From an uncultured Flavobacteriales bacterium (GTDB taxonomy: Bacteria > Bacteroidota > Bacteroidia > Flavobacteriales_E > Vicingaceae), in the NCBI GenBank assembly GCA_913059105.1, contig CAJXRL010000177.1, forward strand, positions 1 through 5,857: a DNA stretch of 5,857 bases. Reading direction: 5' to 3'. Numbering within the stretch: the stretch's first letter is position 1; each line of letters opens with the position of its first letter. This document shows positions 1 to 5,857 of this stretch, piece after piece. Position numbers and translations under genes: made by a program. The notes beneath the pieces are model-generated. The model was not told the DNA's origin and searched no databases. It worked only from the letters and a program-made list of their open reading frames with translations.

Positions 1-33
1 TCTCGTGGGCTCGGAGATGTGTATAAGAGACAG
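1..33 (+). other. Untrimmed Nextera Read-2 adapter (not genomic)
   Basis: This is the Illumina Nextera Read-2 transposase adapter, lacking only its first G. Bases 1-14 are the primer-specific part and bases 15-33 are the 19-base Tn5 mosaic end AGATGTGTATAAGAGACAG. The match is exact from memory of the published oligo. The genomic insert begins at base 34. The orientation is what an untrimmed Read-1 read-through would leave at a contig end. It should be masked before any comparison, and it artificially ends the nitroreductase gene next to it. Confidence 0.97.
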
Positions 34-619
34 CTGCATGCTGTGTATCATCTTCTTCTGATCTGTATCCTATTGGACATACAACTGCCGCTGCTAATCC
101 TTTTGCACTCAAACCTAAAATCTCATCGTACTTGCTTGCATCAAAACCTTCCATTGGACAACTGTCAATTTTAAGTTCTGCTGCGGCATTCATTACGCTT
201 GACAAAGCAATATAAGTTTGCTTTGCCGTCCAATTAAGAATTTGATTAGGAGTAAATTTCCCTAAAGTCGATTGAACAAATCCAATATACCCTTCCAATT
301 TTTCCATTGGAATATTGTTCACCTTAGACTTTAATGCTGCGTAACTATTCAGATGCTCTTCTTTCACTTCAGTATAATTGCAAAACACCATTAAATGCGA
401 AGCATCCGTAATTTGTGTTTGTCCCCAAGATGCTGGTTTTAGTAATTCTCTAGTCTCTGGATTTTCAATAATTAATACTTTAAAAAGTTGTAACCCATAA
501 GAGGTTGCTGTCAGCTGAATCGCCTCTTTTAACTTGTCTAAATCTTTGTTGCTTACTTTTTTCGTAGCATCAAATTTCTTTGTGGCGTAGCGCCATTTTA
601 AATCTTCTATCGTTCTCAT
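34..619 (-). CDS. NAD(P)H-dependent nitroreductase (NfsB-like), C-terminus missing
   Basis: FMN-dependent NAD(P)H oxidoreductase of the nitroreductase superfamily; such cytosolic homodimers reduce nitroaromatics and quinones. I translated 195 codons with no stop from the ATG at 617-619; the frame then meets the adapter. Against E. coli NfsB (217 residues) the N-terminus aligns without gaps: R10, K14, F16 and D17 coincide, including the FMN-contacting Arg and Lys. Further matches are 'DASHLMVFC' (72-80), 'WTAKQTYIAL' (130-139) and 'PMEGFDA' (155-161). About 15-20 residues are missing, including the C-terminal basic segment that in NfsB helps bind FMN phosphate. Residue 45, usually Pro in this group ('LQP'), is Leu (CTT), a one-base difference. 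The start lies 2 bases after the pirin stop (TAATTATG), indicating one operon. The family is clear; the natural substrate is not. Confidence 0.9.
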
Positions 620-621
620 AA

Positions 622-1494
622 TTATATATTCATTGGTACTTCCATGGCCAAAAATCTGGCTCCTTCATTTGCTTTAAAAGTTATGGTGTCGGTATCCCAA
701 ACCCCAAAGCCATCTCTTTTGTTTAAACTTTCTCCTTGCACCTCTACATTACCTTCTAAGATAAAAAAGTAAACGCCATTTCCTTCTTTTTTCACTTCAT
801 ATGTCGAAGCGGTTTCGTTTTCAAATTCTCCTAAGTGGAACCAAGCATCTTGATGAATCCAAACTCCTGCATCATTTTGATTTGGCGAAAGAATTTGATA
901 CAATTCATTTTTCTTTTTTAAATCTTGAATTGAAATTTGATCGTAGCGTGGTGTTACATTTCGCTGTTTTGGAAAAAGCCAAATCTGCAAAAATTTTACT
1001 TGTTGATCTTTACTTCTATTGTATTCAGAATGTTGAATTCCAGTTCCTGCGCTCATCACTTGAACGTCACCGCTTTTTATAACGGTGGTATTTCCCATGT
1101 TGTCTTTGTGCTCCAAATCTCCTTCCAACGGAATAGAAATGATTTCCATATTGTCATGTGGGTGTGTTCCAAAACCCATTCCCTTATCCACTTGGTCGTC
1201 ATTCAACACTCGCAAGACTCCAAAATTCATGCGTTCGGGATTGTTGTAATTGGCAAAGCTAAAAGAATGATGCGAATTCAACCAACCATGATTGGCGTGA
1301 CCTCTAGATTCTGCTTTGTGTAATACTGTTTTCATCGTTTTTAATTCTTTGTTTGGCAGGTGATTAAACCCTACTCGTTCCATTAATTTATCGTAAGTTG
1401 AAGAGCTCTTTTCTTCTGAAAAAGCAAGGCTTGGGCTAATTGCTGCAGCAGCTCCGCCTAAAAGTGCTCTTTTTAAAAAATCCTTTCTTTTCAT
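622..1494 (-). CDS. Pirin family protein with Tat-like N-terminal extension
   Basis: Bicupin protein of the pirin family; characterised members bind Fe and some act as quercetin 2,3-dioxygenases. From the chosen start it has 290 residues. The N-terminal cupin carries the complete metal quartet: H111 and H113 in 'GTHPHDNMEI', then H155 and E157 in 'GIQHSEYN'. The C-terminal cupin follows from about residue 195. I chose the ATG at 1492-1494 because the N-terminus then reads 'MKRKDFLKRALLGGAAAA', like a Tat signal with RK instead of RR, a short hydrophobic stretch and a possible cleavage site after 'SLA' (22-24). A longer start at 1512 would add six residues ahead of it. Ordinary pirins begin near the internal Met54 (ATG 1333-1335), giving a cytosolic 237-residue form, so two products are possible. 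It is first in an operon with the nitroreductase. Pirin identity is near certain; export is inferred. Confidence 0.93.
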   Translation of the reverse strand: MKRKDFLKRALLGGAAAAISPSLAFSEEKSSSTYDKLMERVGFNHLPNKELKTMKTVLHKAESRGHANHGWLNSHHSFSFANYNNPERMNFGVLRVLNDDQVDKGMGFGTHPHDNMEIISIPLEGDLEHKDNMGNTTVIKSGDVQVMSAGTGIQHSEYNRSKDQQVKFLQIWLFPKQRNVTPRYDQISIQDLKKKNELYQILSPNQNDAGVWIHQDAWFHLGEFENETASTYEVKKEGNGVYFFILEGNVEVQGESLNKRDGFGVWDTDTITFKANEGARFLAMEVPMNI

Positions 1495-1591
1495 AACACT
1501 GCAAAAATACATGTATATACATCTATATTTGTTAAATATATGTTATTTTTTTATCACTCTGACTAACAACCGTTTCTATTCGAATTTTTTC
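1495..1591 (-). promoter_or_regulatory. AT-rich intergenic promoter region of the pirin operon, with palindromes
   Basis: This 97-base gap is the only sizeable non-coding stretch and separates the glycosylation genes from the pirin operon. On the minus strand, TATTTTTG at 1509-1502 fits the Bacteroidota -7 consensus TAnnTTTG, but no TTG -33 box sits at the expected distance. Transcription from it would start almost at the pirin ATG. Two perfect palindromes overlap here: ATACATGTAT (1507-1516) and ATGTATATACAT (1511-1522). They could form an operator, with binding there blocking the -7 box. No convincing terminator for the upstream gene is visible, so read-through is possible. The regulator is not in the window. 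Confidence 0.35.
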
Positions 1592-4066
1592 TTATTTCAA
1601 GTTCTGTATTAAACTTAATAAGTTTTCATTGGTTGGAAAATACTCCAAGCCTTCCCGTGCTTTAGACACCGCTAACACGTGCTCTCCACTCAGAAAATAA
1701 CTGTAAGACAGAAGCTCATATATAGCTGAATTGGATTTGTCTTTCCCAAGGTATATTTCTGAATACCTAATAACCTCATCAAATTCTTCTAGACTAAAAC
1801 TAACTTTTGCCAGCTCAAATAAACCATATATCGCATTTGGCTCTAGTTGATCAGCCGCCAGAAAAGAGGCTTTAGCCAATTTCGGTTGCTGCATAACTAA
1901 GTGTGCTTTCCCCAGATCAATATGAAAGTTATAATGGTTAGGATAAATTTCAATTGCCTTTTTAAAATAATCAATCGAAGCATTTACTTTTTTGATATCA
2001 GAAGGGCTACCAGAATACGTTTGTTCGGTTTCTTTGATGGAATGAACAGCCAACAGGTAGTTTGCCTGCGCTGAATTTTCAAGGTGTTCAATGTCGTTAC
2101 TCATTAGCTTTGTTGCTGACTCCCAATCTGAATTTCGCGCAATAGTCCTACCGCCCAAAACAACCAATAAACCCAACATAATAAGCTCAATAGCTCGTGG
2201 TTTTTTGAGATTGAAGTTTGGCTTCAACCAATTTAAAAGCCCGCCAATAAAAAGGCAAAAACCCAATGACGCAGTAAAAGCCAATCTTTCCCCAAGCATG
2301 CCAGCAACAAGTACCGGGAAATTGCTAAATAGGAAAATGCATACAACAAACCAAGCACTACCGATTGCAATAAGTGGTTGTTTTTTATAAAAATTCCCGA
2401 TGCACAAAAGCAAAGCAAAGTAACCAAGCAAGCTTAACCAAACTCTATAGTCTTGAAAATTTGTTGTATCAATTTTAGCATATCCGTAATAAAAAGACAA
2501 TTCTTTAGGGAAAACCATTAATTTCAGATAGGTCCCCATTACAACTAATCCTGTTGCAAATCGTTCTTCTAAACTGTGCTGAGCGACTAAGGTATTTTCT
2601 ACAAACTCAAGCTTTCTACCTTCTTTTAATTTCTGATTATCATATTTTTCTGAGGTTTGAGGTGCGTCCGAATTAAAATAAAATTTGCTTTCTTGGTTTG
2701 TATATGTTGCCCCGATAAAAAGAAAAGCTGCACAAAGCCAACCAGTGAAGTACAGTTTTTTCAATTTTAGTAGCTCTATTTTGGACAGGACCAAAATAGA
2801 AAACAGTAAAAATCCTATCTGAAAAGAACCCAACACATTAAAATACAAACTAACTGCAATCGAAATAATTGAAATAACTAAGGGAATATAACGACGAAAG
2901 AGAACCGATGTAAAAATTAAAAGAGGAGCTAAATAAATAAAAATTTGTGCGTAATCCTGTTTTCGGTATGCTATTAATAACAACAATGGCAGTAAGACTA
3001 ATAATAATTTAGGGTTGAATTTTATAGTTTGCTTGTTAACAACTGCTCTTGCAGAAACAAGCATAATCAAAAAGACTAAAAATTCAGCATTGTAAAACGT
3101 GAAATAACCTAGTAATGCTATGACTGTACTTAATAATAGTACAAGTTTAAAATGCTTTTTAATCATTGTGACTAGTAATAGCTGTCCTACAATTAATAAA
3201 ATAAGCTGATGATAGTAGGCCCCAATTGTAGCAATTAAAAAGATAGAACCAAGAATAAAAAATTCGAAAAGATTAAATTCCGGGAATGATTTCTTTTCCC
3301 AGTATTTTGGAACATAAAAAACCCCAAAATAGAATACGTTTAACGCTAAAAGAGTTACTAAACCCTGGAATAGCTGAAGGTTGAATGCAAAAAACCCAAT
3401 TGGGATGGAAAAAGCTAACCCAATTTTTACGTACTGAGAAATCTTGAGCTTTTTGGTAAACAAAAGCAGAATAGGAAATAGAGCGATTATTGGCAAAGCG
3501 CTTTTTTTCGATAAAATGGAAAGCGCTACAAGCAACACCGTTGAAGCAAGGTAAATTGGGTTTTCTTTACTTATCCATTTGATTACACATATCGCTGAAA
3601 TAATAACAAAGATCAAGCTCAACAATTCATCTCTATTTTTTATACTTGCAACAACCTCCGAATGAATAGGGTGAAGACTAAACAAGAGAACAATGAACAA
3701 TAGAATATATGAATTTGTCTCTTTGAAAATTAGAGTCAACAATTGATACAACAATAATACAGTTGCCAAAAATAGAAGCAAATTTACAATGTGACTCACC
3801 CTAGCTGACTCTCCGAAGAGTTGGTGTTCCAAATAAAAACTAGCAACAGTTACCGGTCTAAAACCAGATGTTAACCCACCTTCACTTTGATAAGGGGAAG
3901 AAAAAATAGTAGCTAAGGTGGCATTCGTTTCAGAGTTTGTAAGCGGGTGATTTTTCGTAACCAGCTCGTCATCCAAGTTGTACCCATTGAGAATTGTACT
4001 CCAATACGCCATTAGCACAACAATGCATAGAAAAACAAAATGAGTCTTTTTCATTCCGCCTATCAT
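1592..4066 (-). CDS. Polytopic GT-C (TMTC/PMT-like) glycosyltransferase with C-terminal TPR repeats
   Basis: Predicted inner-membrane glycosyltransferase of 824 residues, related to TMTC-type O-mannosyltransferases, which use lipid-linked sugars. TM1 is at about 9-27. Outside it lie the acidic pair D32-D33 in 'GYNLDDE', the usual GT-C catalytic position, and 'GFRPVT' (68-73). Further family blocks are 'LHPIHSEVVASIKNRDELL' (131-149), 'VFPKELSFYYGYAKI' (518-532), 'GERLAFTASLGF' (592-603) and 'RNSDWESA' (644-651). Roughly 18 hydrophobic segments span 9-640. A soluble tail (about 660-824) holds three to four TPR-like units, probably periplasmic. The conserved SKE motif reads S-K-K (186-188), and residues 205-455 seem expanded by extra membrane segments. 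The ATG at 4064-4066 overlaps the dioxygenase stop (ATGA), suggesting translational coupling; Met5 (4052-4054) is the alternative start. Donor and acceptor are unknown, and a role in polysaccharide assembly is possible instead of protein glycosylation. Confidence 0.85.
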   Translation of the reverse strand: MIGGMKKTHFVFLCIVVLMAYWSTILNGYNLDDELVTKNHPLTNSETNATLATIFSSPYQSEGGLTSGFRPVTVASFYLEHQLFGESARVSHIVNLLLFLATVLLLYQLLTLIFKETNSYILLFIVLLFSLHPIHSEVVASIKNRDELLSLIFVIISAICVIKWISKENPIYLASTVLLVALSILSKKSALPIIALFPILLLFTKKLKISQYVKIGLAFSIPIGFFAFNLQLFQGLVTLLALNVFYFGVFYVPKYWEKKSFPEFNLFEFFILGSIFLIATIGAYYHQLILLIVGQLLLVTMIKKHFKLVLLLSTVIALLGYFTFYNAEFLVFLIMLVSARAVVNKQTIKFNPKLLLVLLPLLLLIAYRKQDYAQIFIYLAPLLIFTSVLFRRYIPLVISIISIAVSLYFNVLGSFQIGFLLFSILVLSKIELLKLKKLYFTGWLCAAFLFIGATYTNQESKFYFNSDAPQTSEKYDNQKLKEGRKLEFVENTLVAQHSLEERFATGLVVMGTYLKLMVFPKELSFYYGYAKIDTTNFQDYRVWLSLLGYFALLLCIGNFYKKQPLIAIGSAWFVVCIFLFSNFPVLVAGMLGERLAFTASLGFCLFIGGLLNWLKPNFNLKKPRAIELIMLGLLVVLGGRTIARNSDWESATKLMSNDIEHLENSAQANYLLAVHSIKETEQTYSGSPSDIKKVNASIDYFKKAIEIYPNHYNFHIDLGKAHLVMQQPKLAKASFLAADQLEPNAIYGLFELAKVSFSLEEFDEVIRYSEIYLGKDKSNSAIYELLSYSYFLSGEHVLAVSKAREGLEYFPTNENLLSLIQNLK

Positions 4067-4914
4067 TTAAATAGCTGTTTAGCCCTTGCAAAAATAGAAG
4101 CTGGATATTCTTTCTTATATCTCTCTTGTAGTTCAGACAAAGTCAAAATCAAATTTTCCTCAAATGGAATTTTATTAACCACTTCAAAATTTATTTTGCC
4201 CCCTTCATATAACTTCGAAACCTTCTCATTAAAAAACAGATTGTCTGCTTTTATTATTTGGAAAACATCTTCATTCTTCATGTAGTGAATGTATTGAGCT
4301 TTCTTTGAAGCAACACTCACTGAAGCTGCAATTCTATTACTGTCGGTTAAATTAGGTTTCGAGCCATGAAAAACATTGTGTCTAAACACAATTGCATCTC
4401 CAGCTTTTGCAGGTAAAGAAACCATTCCTCTTTTTACTTGATCAAAGTTTAAAAAAGGAGAAGGACAATGAAACGAACGAATATTTTGAAACCATTTGTG
4501 ACTGCCTTGCAAAATCTTCAAGCAACCATTTTCTTCATTAACATCCTGAATAGGACAAAAAATTGCGGCAGACTTATAATTCGTTTCATCAACAACATTC
4601 CAATCTTGATGCAAGGAAGAATGACTAGATTCTCCTGTTCCTTTAATTAAGAACGCACCACCACCTAATTGATAATTTTCAAAGTGTTCTTCTATCGAAT
4701 TGCTGAATAATGAGCGTAAGAGTTGATCCACTTTCACATTGTATTCAGAGCCTTGGTCCTTCACATTTGTGTAAATACCTCCCAATTTCGTTAAGCCCAT
4801 TTCAGAATAAATCTGCTTAATTTGAAGTAAAGCATCTTTATTCAAAAAATTAGGAATTTTTATTGCTCCAACTTCTTCAAACTCCTTCTGTAATTTTTCT
4901 GATTTCAATTTCAT
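4063..4914 (-). CDS. PhyH-type Fe(II)/2-oxoglutarate-dependent dioxygenase
   Basis: Cytosolic 283-residue member of the phytanoyl-CoA dioxygenase (PhyH) family, which hydroxylates small substrates using Fe(II), O2 and 2-oxoglutarate. The double-stranded beta-helix core shows the full facial triad: H102 and D104 in 'LHQDWN', and H183 in 'VFHGSKPN'. R194 in 'NRIAASVS' is placed to bind the 2-oxoglutarate carboxylate; the 11-residue H-to-R spacing equals that of human PHYH (H264-R275). 'NGCLKILQGSHK' (129-140) and 'KAGDAIVFRHN' (170-180) are further family signatures. There is no signal peptide. The ATG at 4912-4914 lies 12 bases after the upstream transferase stop, and the TGA overlaps the next gene's ATG, so it is probably cotranscribed with both transferases. 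This suggests a sugar, lipid carrier or glycan-linked acceptor as substrate rather than phytanoyl-CoA, but the sequence does not show which. The fold assignment is firm. Confidence 0.9.
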   Translation of the reverse strand: MKLKSEKLQKEFEEVGAIKIPNFLNKDALLQIKQIYSEMGLTKLGGIYTNVKDQGSEYNVKVDQLLRSLFSNSIEEHFENYQLGGGAFLIKGTGESSHSSLHQDWNVVDETNYKSAAIFCPIQDVNEENGCLKILQGSHKWFQNIRSFHCPSPFLNFDQVKRGMVSLPAKAGDAIVFRHNVFHGSKPNLTDSNRIAASVSVASKKAQYIHYMKNEDVFQIIKADNLFFNEKVSKLYEGGKINFEVVNKIPFEENLILTLSELQERYKKEYPASIFARAKQLFK

Positions 4915-4926
4915 ATTGATCTCAAC

Positions 4927-5790
4927 TCAATTTATAAATCGGGCTATTTTCCACTTCAAATAATAAATAGCATTTTGAACTTTAAATTTATCGAATCGCT
5001 TCTCCTTTATAATGAAGCTTGGCTTATACTTTTCAAGAGTCTTTATGTATAAATTAAACTGGGAGTGATATCCATGTTCTTTCAACTTAAACTTTGATAA
5101 TGTAAATACATTAAAATGTATGAAAACAATTCCCTTTTCTGGCAAGTTTTCTTGATCATTCCACCCCGCAAGGTTGCAACCCCTATTTTTTATTATTTTC
5201 ACTGCATTGAACAGCACAGGAATTAAATCTAGATACTTTTGATCGTCAAAGAGCCCTCTCCAATAAGATTTCTTTATTTCGTACAAACAACAATCCGACC
5301 ACCACTCCAAAGCTTCTTTTGCATTCTTGTTCACTCCAATAAAGCCTGCATTGTATAATCCAAGTCTAAAATTAGCTTCTAACCAAGTTTGATCATTTTT
5401 AGGAGAACTTGGATAAAAGTGAGGAGTAAGCAAAATGTTATTTTTTTCTAGTGCTTCATCCAAAAATTTGAAATCGTTGAAGAAGTAAATATCATTGTCT
5501 ACATAAATGACTTTTCCATATTCTTCAAGTAAAAATAGGAGCAATATTGGTTTTAAGGACCAACGGAGCTTGTCATTTTTATATTTATCCTTGGTTTCTT
5601 CTGCCCTCGGCGACTTTATTTCATTCAATGAAAAAAGCTGAACATTTTTAGGTTGAATTGATTCGTATTCAGAAGTTAATTCACCAATCAACAGTACTTT
5701 TAATTCTCCCCCATAATTTGCCAAACTATCTGCTAAAGCAAATGATTTAAACAGATGAGATTGAGTTGATATGGTACAAAAAATAGCCAC
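4927..5790 (-). CDS. GT-A fold glycosyltransferase (GT8-like, DXD type), 5' end uncertain
   Basis: Predicted cytosolic nucleotide-sugar-dependent glycosyltransferase, 287 residues from a GTG at 5788-5790. The N-terminal Rossmann-like half starts 'AIFCTISTQSHLFKSFALAD'. The DXD metal and nucleotide-sugar motif is D98-N99-D100 in 'VIYVDNDIYFF'. Downstream family blocks are 'LYNAGFIGVNKNA' (145-157), 'FDDQKYLDLIPVLF' (181-194), 'GCNLAGWNDQE' (204-214) and 'FIHFN' (223-227). The basic C-terminal tail (about 262-287, many Lys/Arg and aromatics) may touch the membrane. The frame stays open upstream to the insert end at 5810; the in-frame stop just beyond lies in the adapter, so the GTG may not be the true start, although GTG is plausible because the family begins close to this beta strand. 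It is the first visible gene of the three-gene block. Sugar and acceptor are unknown, and I would not name a CAZy family firmly. Confidence 0.85.
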   Translation of the reverse strand: MAIFCTISTQSHLFKSFALADSLANYGGELKVLLIGELTSEYESIQPKNVQLFSLNEIKSPRAEETKDKYKNDKLRWSLKPILLLFLLEEYGKVIYVDNDIYFFNDFKFLDEALEKNNILLTPHFYPSSPKNDQTWLEANFRLGLYNAGFIGVNKNAKEALEWWSDCCLYEIKKSYWRGLFDDQKYLDLIPVLFNAVKIIKNRGCNLAGWNDQENLPEKGIVFIHFNVFTLSKFKLKEHGYHSQFNLYIKTLEKYKPSFIIKEKRFDKFKVQNAIYYLKWKIARFIN

Positions 5791-5810
5791 TATTCTATGA
5801 TAAATTATTC

Positions 5811-5857
5811 CTGTCTCTTATACACATCTGACGCTGCCGACGATCTACTCTGTGTAG
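5811..5857 (+). other. Untrimmed Nextera Read-1 adapter, i5 index and P5 start (not genomic)
   Basis: Bases 5811-5829 are the reverse complement of the Tn5 mosaic end and 5830-5843 (GACGCTGCCGACGA) complete the Nextera Read-1 adapter. Bases 5844-5851 (TCTACTCT) are the reverse complement of AGAGTAGA, which I recall as the Nextera i5 index N504/S504. Bases 5852-5857 (GTGTAG) are the first bases of the P5 primer complement. This is an untrimmed Read-2 read-through. It contains an in-frame stop (TAA on the minus strand, 5818-5820) that falsely closes the adjacent glycosyltransferase frame. Confidence 0.97.

Noticed and set aside
34..619. Nitroreductase considered as a naturally truncated pseudogene.
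   Set aside because: The frame is intact to the adapter boundary at 33/34, so the truncation is a sequencing-library edge rather than a mutation.
801..1323. Overlapping plus-strand reading frames (801-1082 and 937-1323) opposite the pirin gene.
   Set aside because: They lie antisense to a strongly conserved pirin sequence, have no recognisable domain and are shadows of its codon usage.
1524..1531. Plus-strand TATATTTG, a perfect Bacteroidota -7 consensus match.
   Set aside because: There is no plus-strand gene downstream; everything in the window is on the minus strand, and such boxes arise by chance in AT-rich DNA.
1551..1566. A small hairpin (TTATCACTCTGACTAA) considered as a terminator for the GT-C gene.
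   Set aside because: The stem is short and AT-rich with a bulge, and on the minus strand it is followed by an A-tract rather than the U-tract of an intrinsic terminator.
2091..2427. Short frames inside the GT-C gene (2091-2390 plus, 2233-2427 minus).
   Set aside because: The main frame here encodes conserved family motifs and TPRs. The alternatives have no start context or recognisable homology.
4040..4650. Plus-strand frames (4040-4285 and 4468-4650) opposite the dioxygenase.
   Set aside because: They are antisense to a gene with an intact catalytic triad; no promoter or known domain was seen.
15..5829. 19-base inverted repeats at both ends (15-33 and 5811-5829) that could be read as the ends of a composite transposon.
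   Set aside because: They are the engineered Tn5 mosaic ends of the Nextera kit, flanked by primer and index sequence. No transposase or passenger organisation supports a mobile element.

Overview
The window looks like a contig from a Flavobacteriia-type bacterium (phylum Bacteroidota). It is AT-rich and tightly packed. The protein repertoire is typical of that group: an NfsB-like nitroreductase with a 'WRYATKKFD' N-terminus, a pirin with the flavobacterial 'ANYNNPERMNFGVLRV' block, and a membrane glycosyltransferase carrying TPR repeats. I see no Shine-Dalgarno sequence I would trust to choose a start, which also fits Bacteroidota. The genus cannot be told from this sequence alone.

The two ends are not genomic. 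Bases 1-33 are the Illumina Nextera Read-2 transposase adapter. Bases 5811-5857 are the Nextera Read-1 adapter, an 8-base i5 index and the first bases of the P5 primer. Genomic sequence therefore runs only from 34 to 5810, and both outermost genes meet artificial boundaries.

All five genes lie on the minus strand, so transcription runs right to left. The upstream block (5810 to 1592) holds three closely spaced genes: a GT-A fold glycosyltransferase with a DND motif, a PhyH-type Fe(II)/2-oxoglutarate dioxygenase 12 bases downstream, and a large polytopic GT-C/TMTC-like glycosyltransferase with C-terminal TPR repeats, whose ATG overlaps the dioxygenase stop as ATGA. I infer a small glycoconjugate or protein-glycosylation module: a cytosolic sugar transferase, an oxygenase of unknown substrate, and a membrane transferase using a lipid-linked donor.

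After a 97-base AT-rich gap (1495-1591) with overlapping palindromes and a -7-like box comes a second unit. It holds a pirin with an unusual Tat-like N-terminal extension, followed after 2 bases by a nitroreductase cut off by the left adapter. This pair looks like a redox or electrophile-response operon and is probably functionally separate from the glycosylation module. I found no RNA genes, CRISPR array, insertion sequence or convincing terminator.
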